Part shown: piece by piece, positions 21,481 through 32,192 of the stretch | Layout: every line of letters starts with the position of its first letter | Numbering within the stretch: the stretch's first letter is position 1 | NCBI GenBank assembly: GCA_036873755.1 | Contig: JAVTVY010016019.1 | Span: 1-64,000, forward strand | Reading direction: 5' to 3' | DNA from: Hanleya hanleyi | Taxonomy: Eukaryota; Mollusca; Polyplacophora; Lepidopleurida; Hanleyidae | Length of the DNA: 64,000 nucleotides | Notes under the pieces: generated by a model | What the model was told of the DNA's origin: nothing | The model's input: only the letters and a program-made list of their open reading frames with translations | Databases searched by the model: none | Position numbers and translations under genes: made by a program

Positions 21481-22149
21481 ACAACCACGTATAGCTAAAT
21501 TGTTCACAACATGATGATCAGGAGATCGATTTGATGCTGTTTTTGTTTTCACGAGTCAAAGCATATGTTTACAATGACTGTTTACAATAAATTAGGATAA
21601 AATAAAATATATGAAATCACGGAATAATATGATATCAACAGAATCACAATTGGCATAAAGCGGCTCCAACTCGTAAATGGGTCTTTCGTAAAATAGTAAA
21701 TCCTGAAAAATGTTTGTACAAGTATAAATAAAAAGTCCTATGTTTGCTTAAAGAAAACTGTGATTGCATTTCGGTCTATCATCGAAGTAGGGCCCATGTA
21801 AATACAATTATCTTACATATATGGGAGTCAATGTCACATCTTCATTGAAAAGATATTTCCTGAAGCGTATGGTCATTTTGTTAAGTTTATATCAATTGTA
21901 GTTCTATATCTTTTCATTTTTCTGTTATAAACACAAACGGACAGGGAGACATTATTCGAATTTCTCGACGGGTCCAAATGTTCCTAAAACGGAACCAAAA
22001 AAACTGCCATATGTATTCGAAATTCCTGAATATCTGAGACGGTGGAATCTTCCCCCCTCCACCCTTTAACCATATTCCCCCTGAGACTCTGGAATTACGA
22101 AACATTGCGAACTTTGGCTGTGCTTTATAGCTTATCACGTCGTGGCTAA
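21481..22149. other. AT-rich non-coding stretch
   Basis: No gene, array or recognisable element seen. Confidence 0.4.
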
Positions 22150-22440
22150 TACGAGTCTTTTGGCAAAAGTCTCAGAGCAAAAATATCAAAGATGGCCGTC
22201 CTGGTGACGTCACAGTGACATCATTTTCCAAAAAATACATTTTTTGGTCGAATTTTTGGATACAATTTTCTATATTTTTTTTATTAAAATTTATCCGCAT
22301 TAACCAAGAAATAAATTGCAAAATAATTATGTGATATGAAATAAAATACTTTTATCTCAGAAAAATAAAAATCTAGAAGAAAAATGGCCAAGATAACATT
22401 TTTATTGCGTCCGTACGGCCTCCAGACTTAAAAGCATACG
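22150..22440. repeat. R1 dispersed repeat copy
   Basis: Contains AAAGATGGCCGTCCTGGTGACG, a TGACGTCA next to a second half-site, a long T-rich centre and CCAAGATAACATTTTT. Matches R1 copies at 18,735 and 41,880. Confidence 0.7.
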
Positions 22441-22769
22441 GCCACCAGACTTAAAAGCACAACGGCTTAACGGGTAGACCCAGAGAGAAAAGGAAAGGGG
22501 AAAGCTGTTGCTCTCGTGACGATGAGTTCATTCAGCTCGGCTTCCCCATTTCTGGTCTCTTGTTTAATTAAATAAATGTATCAACTTGGGTTACATTTCG
22601 TTGAATAAATATTATTGATGACGGGAGGTTTGCATCAGGAGTGTAAGAAGAACGAATATCCATAGAATGCCGCATCTGACAATTTAGCGGAGTGCTTATT
22701 TGCATATGAATAGACTTCCTGCTAGAGGGATATTTTAATGAATTATTAATGTTAGCAATGTTCGTAACT
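22441..22769. other. Non-coding spacer
   Basis: AT-rich, with a short tandem duplication near 22,420-22,458 (GGCC-CCAGACTTAAAAGCA twice). No gene. Confidence 0.4.
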
Positions 22770-23445
22770 ATAGTCTGTCCATTTTAATTAGACGTCTACT
22801 TTGGATCTTGTCAAAAATCAGTAGATAAGTTTGCATAAATAGTCTTTTTTGCAGCGTGTAGAACAAACTGAACACTACAAAATGCTACCATTTCTCCGTG
22901 ATATCGACAATATATCACGCTTGAAATAACTTTGCAATTCTCTCTGTATAAAACTGTAGTACAGTTGTTTCATGTACCGGGCCTCAATTACATAGGGAGA
23001 CGTCATAATGTATTCGTGTTTACTGGCACAAAGGTCAACAATGCCGTGTAAGGTCATAGAGGTGTGTGTGGATTATCGTTCGGCGATTTCACTGGGCATG
23101 GGATATAAGCGACACTCCAACCGATCGCCTGTTATTACTTAGTACGGAATCAATGACCTATGTGCCAAATCAATGACCTTTGTGCCAGTGAGTATGAATA
23201 CATTATGGCGTCTCTATGTAATTGAGGCCCGGTACATGGAACAAATGTACTGGAGTTTTATATGGAGAGAATCACAAAGCTATTTCAAGCGTGATATATT
23301 GTCGATATCACGGAGAAATGGTGGTCATTTTGTAGGGATCATTTTGTTCTACACGCTACAAAAAAGAAAATTTATGCAGAGTTAACTACTGATTTTTGAC
23401 AAGCTCCAAAGTAGACGACTAATTATAATGGACAGACTTTAACAG
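22770..23445. mobile_element. Fold-back (MITE-like) element
   Basis: Inverted arms of about 290 bp (22,770-23,060 and 23,155-23,445) share AGTCTGTCCATT, AGACGTCTACTTTGG, CGTGATATCGACAATATATC and ATTGAGGCCCGGTACATG-type sequence, with a loop of about 95 bp. Arms are about 85-90 percent alike by eye. No coding capacity. Confidence 0.8.
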
Positions 23446-24587
23446 TCAACAGATATTTTGTTTCCATGGAAGTACAAATAAATCAACCCAACATCGCCAC
23501 GAGGAGTTAATATAAGCGAGCCGCGATTTTGATAATTTGACTCGTGACGCAGTGGTTGCATTCGCGGCTGTACGAGTCGTTTCCAACCTGTAACCATATG
23601 GGTCATCTATACGCGGTAAGACTGACCCTGAGATCGTGTGTATCCATTCTCATCCTACTTTCGGCAACTGCAAGAGGGAATTTCCAGAAATCAATACCAC
23701 GTGACTTCGTCAGCCAATCAGCTAAAGTCTACCAACGTAACTCGCCATTTTCCAGTCATGTGATGTCCTACTTGTTCAAAATTTACAGATCTACGACACC
23801 TCTTGGATGACACGAAAGTTATTCATACCTATATATTTTGTAAGCCCAGGCAATATCTGTTTCCGAAGTGGTATGAAAACCTGTAATTTATCAGATTTCT
23901 CGAGTCTGCTCTCCGCCGGATGAAGGTCGAACAGAATACGGTAAAGTACCGGATATCGCTCCGCGATAATGGACACACACGATTCGCAAGCCATCTTATG
24001 GATGGCGAAGTGTACGCAAATGGAGTCGTTTCCTGACATTCCAAAATTGTCTCCCCTCGCAGTTCGCCAGGCAATGTTTTCAACTGGATGCGCTTATACG
24101 GATAACATGCCGTCGATGATACTGAATACATCCTTGGACACTTCTAGTTTTATGGACTTTTGGTTTCATCAAAATGCTCAAGGGAGCCAGGTGGGGTTTC
24201 TTTATCTGCAAGGTCCATGGATGTCAAAACCATTAAAATCTATTGTGGGACCTCTAGTGCAAGGTTCACCCCTCTGGTGTTTGAAACTCAGACATTATCT
24301 GTACTCTAATGGGCCCTCAAACATAATCCGTATACGCAAATGAGTATTGTTTCATAATGACCAACTTCCCAGTCTATGGTAGTCCATGTTATAAAAGCTC
24401 GATCAAATTACCTGTTTAAGTCGGATAGTACTCGTTCAATACTCCAAGCTAGTCCAGTCCCTGATACGCGTTACCAATTAGAGGTGGATATTCAATGTGA
24501 TATAGGCACAGGTAATAAGAAAATCCGTTACCACCTATACAGATGTTTTCGTCATACCCTGATTAATTCGAGTGGCAGGCCACTGAG
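23446..24587. other. Left flank of element A
   Basis: No gene supported. About 23,620-23,715 (GACTGACCCTGAGATCGTG, TTTCGGCAACT, TTTCCAGAAA) is a direct match to about 40,455-40,540 on the other side of element A. About 24,150-24,265 is the inverted partner of 18,525-18,660. Confidence 0.5.
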
Positions 24588-24870
24588 TAGTATATATAAC
24601 GGGTTTACAGGCCAATTTCACCCGGATGTAGAGGTCATTTGCGGAGGATTTGAGGAGGAGAGGTCAAGTGCACTATAGTTCCGGCAGAATCACCAAAAGC
24701 TACCTCCAACACAGGAGAGTTCCAATTGTTGGAGAGAATGTATTCAGAATGTATTCATCCGCGGTGATGCGGTCTGGCAGCGGTTTTGGCGGTGATTCGG
24801 TCTCGGGAAAAAGCTTCCGCGGAGAAAAAGTAGTCCCTAGATAAAATGGTCCGATGGGGTCGAGTGAGGT
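24588..24870. repeat. Terminal domain of element A, left
   Basis: Non-repetitive end with CACCCGGATGTAGAGGTCA, TACCTCCAACACAGGAGAG, CCGCGGTGATGCGGTCTGGC and GCTTCCGCGGAGAAAAAGTA. Related sequence ends element B (43,900-44,070) and element D (63,330-63,560), so it marks the family terminus. Confidence 0.75.
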
Positions 24871-26030
24871 ATCCAAGTGAAGCATTCGTGAAGGGGCATC
24901 TAATGGGCTGGGTGTGGGGTTGAACTAGCGGCATTCTGCGCATGCGCGGTGGCCCAAGTGTATGGAAATAGACGTTTTTGGATGTAGGGGAGTCCCTAAT
25001 GGTCCAATGGGGTCGAGTGAGGTATCAAAGTGAAGCCTATGTGAGGGGGCATCTGGTGGGCTTGGTATGGGGTTGAACTATCGGCATTCTGCGCATGCGC
25101 GGTGGCCCAAGGGTATGAAAATAGACGTTTTGGAGCTAGGGGAGCTACTAATGGGCCGATGGAGTTGTATGAGGTATCAATGTGAAGCATTCGTGAAGGG
25201 GCATCTGATGGGCTGGGTGTGGGGTTGAACTATCGGCATTCTGCGCATGCGCGGTGGCCCAAGGGTATGGAAATAGACGTTTTGGAGCTAGGGAAGCCAC
25301 TAATGGTCCGATGGGGTCGTATGAGGTATCAATGTGAAGCATTCGTGAAGGGGCATCTGACTGGACTAGGGGCTCGGGCGTTGTCACCATTCTGCGCATG
25401 CGCAGACAGGGAATTGTGGGAAAAGGGTATGGAAATAGACGTTTTGGAGCTAGGGGAGTCCCTAGTGGGTCGATGGAGGCGTATGAGGTATCCATGTGAA
25501 GCCTAGGTGAGGGGGCATCTGACTGGACTAGCGGCTCGGCCGTTATCCACATTCTGCGCATGCGCAGACAGGGAATTCTGGGAAAAGGGTGTGGAAATAG
25601 ACGTTTTAGGGTTTGGGTGAGCCCCTAATGATCCATTGGGGTCATATGAGGTATCAATGTGAAGCATTCGTGAAGGGGCATCTGATGGGCTGGGTGTGGG
25701 ATTGAAATATCGGCATTCTGCGCATGCGCGGTGGCCAAAGGGTATGAAAATAGACGTTTTGGAGCTAGGGAGTCCCTAATGGACCAATGGGGTCATATGA
25801 GGTATCAAAGTGAAGCATTCGTGAAGGAGCATCTGATGGGCTGGGTGTGGGGTTGAAATATCTGCATTCTGCGCATGCGCGGTGGCCAAAGGGTATGAAA
25901 ATAGACGTTTTGGGATCTGGGGGAGCCCCTAATGGGCCGATGGAGTTGTATGAGGTATCCATGTGAAGCCTATGTGAAGGGGCATCCAGTCAATGGGGTG
26001 GGTGCATGTAAAATTTTACCTGAAAAAAAA
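24871..26030. repeat. NRF-1-like palindrome array, A left
   Basis: Seven units of about 150-165 bp with GCGCATGCGC cores near 24,940, 25,092, 25,243, 25,394, 25,557, 25,718 and 25,870. Same family as 5,146-6,770, here in reverse orientation. Confidence 0.88.
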
Positions 26031-27125
26031 ACGGAACACGGACTTTATCGAAAAATCCGGGAAAATGCCTATATGGGGTATGGGGGGTATATAGGTCCCC
26101 GGGCTTAACGGGGCTTGCCTATCAATAGAGTTATCTCCCCCTAGTTCCAGGGTGGATGTATGTAAAAATTTTCCTGAAAAAATACGGAACACGGACTTTA
26201 TCCTAAATTACGGGAAAATGCCTATATGGGGTATGGGGGTATAGGACCATCCTGGGAAACCTACTTCTCGACATTTGCGTTATAGGTTGTGGGGTCTCGT
26301 TTTCTTAGTCTCGTCATTTAGAACACGATAGGAAGTGTCCCGGAGCGAAACGGTGAATTTTTTGGAAAAGTACCATATAGCCCATATAGTCCCATACTAG
26401 GGGTATAGGACCGATGTTTGTCCCACTGGAAAACCTACTTCTATACATTTGCGGTAGGGTTGTTTGGATTTGTTTTCTTAGTCTCGTCATTTAGAACACG
26501 ATAGGAAGTGTCCCGGAGCGAAACGATGAAATTTTGAAAAAAAGTCACCGAGACCCATATAGACCCATATAGTCCCATACTAGAGGTATAGGACCGATGT
26601 TTGTCCCACTGGGAAACCTACTTCTATACATTTGCGGTAGGGTTGTTTGGATTTGTTTTCTTACTCTCGTCATTTAGAACACGATAGGCAGTATCCCGGA
26701 GCGAAACGGTGAAATTTTTGAAAAAAGTCGCCGAGACCCATATAGACCCATATAGTCCCATACTGGGGTATAGGACCAATGTTTGTCCCACTGAGAAACC
26801 TACTTCTATACATTTGCGGTAGGGTTGTTTGGATTTGTTTTCTTAGTGTCGTCATTTAGAACATGATAGGAAGTGTCCCGGAGCGAAACGGTGAAATTTT
26901 TGAAAAAAGTCACCGAGACCCATATAGACCCATATAGTCCCATACTGGGGTATAGGACCGATGTTTGTCCCACTGGGAAACCTACTTCTACACATTTGCG
27001 GTAGGGTTGTTTGGATTTGTTTTCTTAGTCTTGTCATTTAGAACATGATAGGAAGTGTCCTGGAGCGAAACGGTGAAATTTTTGGAAAAAGTCACCGAGG
27101 CCTGGGTAGGCCCATAGGCCTATAC
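26031..27125. repeat. 182-bp tandem array, A left
   Basis: About four full units plus partial ends. They share AGAACACGATAGGAAGTGTC, GGAGCGAAACGGTGAA and CCCATATAGTCCCATACT. The period is not a multiple of three, so the repeated short open frames are not genes. Confidence 0.88.
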
Positions 27126-28430
27126 TGCATGGCTATGGGAGTATAGGCCCATACGGGGTGGACGTGTTGGGGTCTAGGTGAGTCCCTAATGGTCCTATGG
27201 TGTCGTATGAGGTCTTATTTTGAAGCTCTCGTGGAGGAGCATCCGACTGGACTAATGGTTCGTCCGTGTTCAATAGTCTGCGCATGCGCAGTCTGGCCCG
27301 TAGTATAGAAAGCAGGCATTTTGGGGGGTATGTGGGTGTGTGTTTGGGGTAGAGATGCACCGCTATGGGTCCGAATGGGTCGTGGAAGGTGTCAAAGTGA
27401 AGCTTGTGTGGGGTTTAAGTGCAAGTCGCGTCAATCTGCGCATGCGCAGTTGGTTGTAGTAAGTAAAGTGGCCATTTTGGGGCAGTACAGGAAGGTATTT
27501 GGGGTCGAGATGGACCATCCTTGGTCCGAATGCGTCCTGGGAGGTGTCATTTTGTAGTTCTCGGGGTGTACATTCCGATTTGAGGGATGTTCCCGTCATC
27601 TGTGACGTCATCGGTAACGTCATCACTACGAGTAGTAGCGAAAGTGGACATTTTTTAGCAGTGAAGGAAGGTATTTGGGGTAGAGATGCTCCATTCTCAG
27701 CCCGAATGCGTCGTGGGAGGTGTCATCTTGTAGTTCTCGGGGTGTAGACCCCGATTTGAGGGATGTTCGGGTCATCTGTGACGCCATCGGTAACGTCATC
27801 AGTACGAGTAGTAGCGAAAGTGGGCATTTTTTAGCAGCGAAGGAAGGTATTTTGGGTAGAGATGGACCATCCGCTGTGCGAATGCGTCGTGGGAGGTGTC
27901 ATCTTGTAGTTTTCGGGGTGCAGACCCCGATTTGAGGGCTGTCCACAGCATCCGTGACGTCATTGGTGACGTCATCAGTAGGAGTAGTAGCGAAAGTGAG
28001 CCTTTTGGGGCAGTGAAGGATGTTATTTGGTGTAGAGATGGACCATCCGCGGTGCGAATGCGCCGTGGGAGGTGTCATCTTGTAGTTCTCGGGGTGCAGA
28101 CCCCGATTTGAGGGCTGTCCACAGCATCTGTGACGTCATTGGTGACGTCATCAGTAGGAGTAGTAGCGAAAGTGAGCCTTTTGGGGCAGTGAAGGATGTT
28201 ATTTGGTGTAGAGATGGACCATCCGCGGTGCGAATGCGTCGTGGGAGGTGTCATATTGTAGCTCTCGGGTTGTAGACCCAATTTGAGGGATATCCACAGC
28301 ATCTGTGACGTCATTGGTGACGTCATCAGTACGAGTAGTAGCGAAAGTGGGCATTTTTAGCAGTGAAGGATGTTATTTGGTGTAGAGATGGACCATCCGC
28401 GGTGCGAATGCGTCGTGGGAAGTGTCATCT
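27126..28430. repeat. CRE-bearing array (with two NRF-1-like units), A left
   Basis: NRF-1-like cores near 27,283 and 27,439 are followed by five units at a 176-bp period. Each has paired sites GTGACGTCATNGGTNACGTC near 27,602, 27,778, 27,954, 28,130 and 28,307, plus the invariant CGAGTAGTAGCGAAAGTG and CGAATGCGTCGTGGGAGGTG. Confidence 0.9.
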
Positions 28431-28569
28431 TGTACCAACGCCCACCAACGCCATTCTTAATGCTTCAACGCCCTGGTGAAATAGCTCAGAAGCTCTGATA
28501 TTCCATGGAATTGTCACTAATTCTTCGAAATGCAGTGACGCTCGTCAACGCCCGTCGTTACACCTTAAC
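28431..28569. repeat. AACGCC spacer interrupted by the retroelement, A left
   Basis: CCAACGCCCACCAACGCC, GCTTCAACGCCCTGG and GTCAACGCCCGTCG, ending in CCTTAAC at 28,569. Closely matches 45,896-46,050 of element B, which continues in AACGCC sequence where this copy switches to RT coding sequence. Confidence 0.8.
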
Positions 28570-30018
28570 ACACATACAGTACTCGCTGATTGGCTGGACC
28601 TCACCAAGAGCAAGGTCGTTGAAACAATCCGCCATATTGACAGAAGTACTCTTCCCCAAGCAAAACAAGTTCTGAGAAACCTCAATTCGCAAGAAGTTCT
28701 AGCAAATCTCCAGAGTAAATTCGTCATAGTCCCAGCAGACAAAGCTCCGAATAATATAATATTCATATGTAAATATTACTATTACCAGGTGCTGGTTAAA
28801 GAATTGAGTGTAGACATATCTTCATCAAATACGTCTACTTACTTCCAAACTGCATTTACTCTGGAAGATTTATTTAACAATCACAAAAAGTTTCTCAGGG
28901 AAAGAGGTATTTGTCTTCCAACCAATCATAACGACATACCAAAAATATACTGGACTCCCAAAATGCATAAATCACCATGCAAAGCTAGATTCATAGCTGG
29001 TTCTAGAAGCTGCACCACCAAGCTTCGTTCAACCCTATTGACGAGGGCCCTTCAGGAGGTAAAAGCATTTTGGGAAAGGTATTGCGCCACTATTTCTAAG
29101 AACTCTGGCGTTGAATGTATGTGGATATTGAAAAACTCAAAATGTCTTACGGAAGAGCTTGATGCTAAACGTCACATACCGTACAGACATGTATCCACAT
29201 GGGATTTCTCGACTCTCTATACTACAATCCCTCATCAGGACCTTATTGACCGTCTAAGTTCATTAAAAGTATCTGTGTTCAAGAAAACTGATCGTAGATA
29301 TATTAATGTCGGAAGCCATAAAGCATTCTTTAGCTCGACTACATACAAGAGATATCATTCATGGGATGTTTCTTTGTTTATAGAGTTGCTTGAATTTCTC
29401 ATTAAAAATATCTATGTGAAATTTGGCAACACAATATATCAGCAGCATATAGGTATTCCAATGGGTACTAATTGTGCACCCCTGTTGGCCGATCTGTATC
29501 TGTTCTCAAAAACCGATCCATTCAAAGCCCGTTCCTTCTCATTCACCAAACGCTATATAGACGATCTTCTCGCTGTGGATAATCGCTATATAAATGACGC
29601 AGTGAAGGATATATATCCACCTTCACTGGATTTGAAGGAAACTACAGATAGCCCTACAGGCACATCTTATTTAGATCTCTATCTCTATAAAAATGAAGCG
29701 GGCATTCTCTCTCGTCGACTTTATGACAAAAGAGATGATTACAATTTCGACATCGTAAACTATCCCTTTCTGGACAGTAATATTCCAGTGGGACCTGCAT
29801 ATGGCGTATACATATCTCGCTTAGTAGCATTTGCTAGATCCTGTGTTAAATGTGATGATTTTAATCAACGTCACAAAACATTGTTGCAGAAACTTATAAA
29901 ACAGGGCTATTCCACCAAGCGCCTCCACTCAAAGTTTCTCAAATTTGGCGATACATATCGCATGCTGATAGCAAAATACGAACGTAGCGTGCAAGATCTA
30001 TGGCGCTACGTTTCGTAA
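28570..30018 (+). pseudogene. Penelope-like reverse transcriptase, truncated, with 26-bp deletion
   Basis: The frame is open from the junction at 28,570 to TAA at 30,016-30,018, with no ATG at its 5' end. It runs through KFVIVPADKAPNNI (N-terminal RT region), WTPKMHK, the WDFSTLYTTIPH motif with the first catalytic Asp near 29,203, GIPMGTNCAPLLADL, the YIDD active-site box (29,554-29,565) and SYLDLYLY. All RT hallmarks are present. The stretch after ADLYLFS lacks 26 bp found in the mirror copy; the loss keeps this frame open but removes the usual SYEY segment. No GIY-YIG endonuclease follows. Reverse transcription of RNA is the family activity; this copy is probably dead. Confidence 0.85.
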
Positions 30019-30425
30019 CTTGTGTCTAATTCCGCTTAACCCGGGGCTAGGGGCCGTATGAACCCATGTACTTCAAGATCCTCATGGTACTCATATGAAC
30101 AGTCACAATCAAAGCGTGACTGAGATACATCTTTTTTTTAGATGACGACTCTATAACGAATATTATGGATTAAGAATACTGATCAGCGATACGGATTTGA
30201 TATTTTTGGAACATCATGATGTCTTGCCGGCATCATTGAAAACTGTTGACCGCTTCTCTCTTGCAGGAAACAAGCCTATGTTTATGTATACTATGATTGT
30301 CTTTTTGAATTTGGTGCTAATACTGTTATGTGGAAAATGGAATAGGTCTTTGAATTATGGACGCGGATATTCTCTAATGGACGACGGCTGGATTATGAAT
30401 GACGGACTAGACGCTTGTAATAGAC
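28570..30425 (+). mobile_element. 5'-truncated Penelope-like retroelement, A left
   Basis: Sequence homologous to element B stops at 28,569 and resumes near 30,430, so this is an insertion of about 1.86 kb. It consists of RT coding sequence without a start codon, a stop at 30,018 and a 3' region of about 400 bp with the hydrophobic open frame also seen in P2. The mirror copy at 34,325-36,196 has the same ends, so insertion preceded arm duplication or was copied between arms. Confidence 0.8.
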
Positions 30426-30457
30426 CGGAGACAGTACAACAACAACAACAAGGATGA
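30197..30457 (+). other. Open frame in the retroelement 3' region, A left
   Basis: A frame with MFMYTMIVFLNLVLILL (membrane-type) and YGRGYSL, running on into the CAA-rich flank. Preserved with the same residues in P2 and in the mirror arm, which may mean a small conserved product or merely a conserved 3' RNA region. Undecided. Confidence 0.4.
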
Positions 30458-30723
30458 GACATGAGAGAACAACAACAAGAAGTTTTTTCATATAGTTTAT
30501 TCTCCCCAATGTTACATCATACCCACGCTGGGGGAGCCGCGTTGGGTATATTTACAATTCAAGAAGACTCTTGTCCAATCAGAGGCCACCATTTGCATCT
30601 GTCATATTCTTGTCCAATCAGAAGTCTCCATTTCAGAAAGTTCCATCTTCGGCCATGTTCGCTTTGAACCGTTTATTCTAATCATCGTCGGGCAGCCCAG
30701 GATACCGTTGAGGCAACATATCC
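30426..30723 (-). terminator. 3' region shared by the ZF-A chimera, with polyA signal, A left
   Basis: For the minus-strand gene, AATAAA lies at 30,496-30,501 (written TTTATT on the plus strand) within the conserved 3' context, beyond CAA repeats. Two TTGTCCAATCAGA blocks (near 30,572 and 30,610) contain the CCAAT-box form CCAATCAG. Sequence at 30,680-30,745 is the end of a ZF-B gene (RMRKQL...PGLPDDD). Confidence 0.75.
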
Positions 30724-31698
30724 TCAGATAGTTGTTTGCGCATTCTGAGTATCTATCAGTGCATGGGTGAATACTTTCATCCGATGGGGGTGGTGGATCA
30801 GCTTGGTAAGGAAAAACGTAACATTGGTCACCTTCTTCACTGTCCACTTGGTGTTGGGTCGTTGTTGTTGGGCCCATCCCAAGACATCCAATTGTTCCAG
30901 TTTCTCCAGCATCATCTCTAGTGACCTCCGGTTAATGATGGTAAACGGTTGGTCGTACACTGGGTTGAAGGCACTGGAATAGAAATAGCGCAATTCACCC
31001 GTCATCTTATGGCATAAGATGTACCCAAATGCTACATTTAATGTGAAGGCCGTAGGTTGGTCATTGAAGATGGTTTCCACGTAGCTGCGTAGACGGGTGA
31101 GGTTGGTCAGTGGGAAATTGTAGATATCTTGAATAGGGCGATGACGGTGGAAACAGTGCCGTGTCATGGACCAATGGCGCCGAGAGATGTCACTCTCTGG
31201 ATGATCTTCGGGTAAGAGATCGCTAGGAACATTTATGGGCTCGTCCAGAAAATGTTCGATGTATGACGTATGACTCGAAACCGTAACGGTGGGGTCCGGC
31301 TGGAAATCCAGGCTCTTCCCAACTGTGGGTATAGGCAGGCTCTCCGTCATCGCATCACCAGTGGCGTTCGTCTTCCCGGGCTTATCTTCACTGGGTTTGA
31401 CCTTCCGCGGCTCCTCTTCAGTAGGAAGTTGTCGCCAAAACCGTAGAGACGGACCATGAATCAAACGCTCATGCCGTTTTAACTGACTGGGTCGTTTGAA
31501 GAGTTGACCACAATCCTTACATTGTTCCGTCGCGCCCTCGTGGAATGAGCGTTCGTGGCGCAGTAAATGATCCTCCCGATTAAATGACCGTGCGCAGGTT
31601 ATACAAGTATACCGTGCATCGTTGTGGATGGAGGCCTCGTGGCGTCGTAAATTATCTAGACGAGTAAACTGCTTCTGGCAAGTTGTGCAAGTGAACAT
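30724..31698 (-). CDS. ZF-A protein, 324 residues, left arm of A (intact)
   Basis: ATG at 31,696-31,698, 45 bp after the TATA box. Three C2H2 fingers (residues 4-25, 32-53 and 60-81, all ligands present), a charged linker with EEEPRKVKPSEDKPG, then the C-terminal domain with EPINVPSDLL, HRHRPIQDIYNF, FGYIL, QQQRPNTKW and NVTFFLTKL. The last eight residues (TQNAQTTI) are not family sequence: they come from ZF-B coding DNA read in another frame, so the gene is a ZF-A/ZF-B chimera at its 3' end. Very few residues differ from the mirror copy at 33,052. Likely a DNA-binding factor of the element; function unproven. Confidence 0.88.
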   Translation of the reverse strand: MFTCTTCQKQFTRLDNLRRHEASIHNDARYTCITCARSFNREDHLLRHERSFHEGATEQCKDCGQLFKRPSQLKRHERLIHGPSLRFWRQLPTEEEPRKVKPSEDKPGKTNATGDAMTESLPIPTVGKSLDFQPDPTVTVSSHTSYIEHFLDEPINVPSDLLPEDHPESDISRRHWSMTRHCFHRHRPIQDIYNFPLTNLTRLRSYVETIFNDQPTAFTLNVAFGYILCHKMTGELRYFYSSAFNPVYDQPFTIINRRSLEMMLEKLEQLDVLGWAQQQRPNTKWTVKKVTNVTFFLTKLIHHPHRMKVFTHALIDTQNAQTTI

Positions 31699-31778
31699 CT
31701 TGGTGGTTGACAGAGTGTCTGATGAAACGGCAAGGCCGCTTCCCTTTTATAGCACGCTAGCTGTTGATCTATTTTTAG
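31699..31778 (-). promoter_or_regulatory. ZF-A promoter, A left
   Basis: TATAAAAG at 31,744-31,751 and CTAAAAATAG at 31,769-31,778, both on the minus strand, in the standard ZF-A arrangement. Confidence 0.75.
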
Positions 31779-31940
31779 CACATATAGGGCGATGACGGTG
31801 GAAGCAGTGTCGGATCATGGACCAATGGCGTCGATACATCTCACTCACTGGATGATCTTCGGGTAAGAGATCGCTGGGAACATCCACCGCATCTTCCAGA
31901 AAATGTTCGTTGTTGTCAGGCGTATGACTGGAAACAGTAA
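31779..31940 (-). pseudogene. Fragment of a ZF-A C-terminal domain at the inner end of the A left arm
   Basis: Inverted copy of 32,810-32,967. It encodes, on the minus strand, the piece from the SSHTPD region to HRHRPI and is cut by the promoter of the neighbouring ZF-A gene. Confidence 0.7.
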
Positions 31941-32192
31941 TTCTTGGGGCAGTGCAGGAAGGTATTTGGTGTCGAGATGGACCATCCTTGGTCCGAATGC
32001 GTCCTGGGTCAAAGGTCAGTTCCGGTCACTGGCCACTTTACTTACTACAACCAACCAACCTCGTCCGTTAAATCGACGCACATTGACCTTTGACCTCAGA
32101 AATTTGCAGAAATATGACGTCACTTCCGGTTGGGGTGAATGAGGCGTGACTTTTGTACATGTCCAGACTTGTTTGTCTGGGGTTTTTCCCCA

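Larger units (their letters stand above)
24588..31940. repeat. Left arm of palindrome A (7.35 kb)
   Basis: Outer edge TAGTATATATAACGGGTT (from 24,588) pairs with the complement ending at 40,357. Inner edge 31,940 pairs with 32,810. Order from outside: terminal domain, NRF-1-like array, 182-bp array, CRE array, AACGCC spacer, Penelope-like RT, ZF-B 3' remnant, ZF-A gene, promoter. Arms differ by substitutions, repeat number and indels. Confidence 0.93.

Noticed and set aside
23829..24343. Open frames of 100-124 residues on both strands near 24 kb as a host gene
   Set aside because: They overlap on opposite strands, resemble nothing I recognise and coincide with inverted repeat sequence.
26670..27037. 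Repeated 61-residue frames in the 182-bp arrays as a small-protein family
   Set aside because: The period is not a multiple of three, the frames follow the array units, and the same is seen for the NRF-1-like and CRE arrays. No start context or codon signal.
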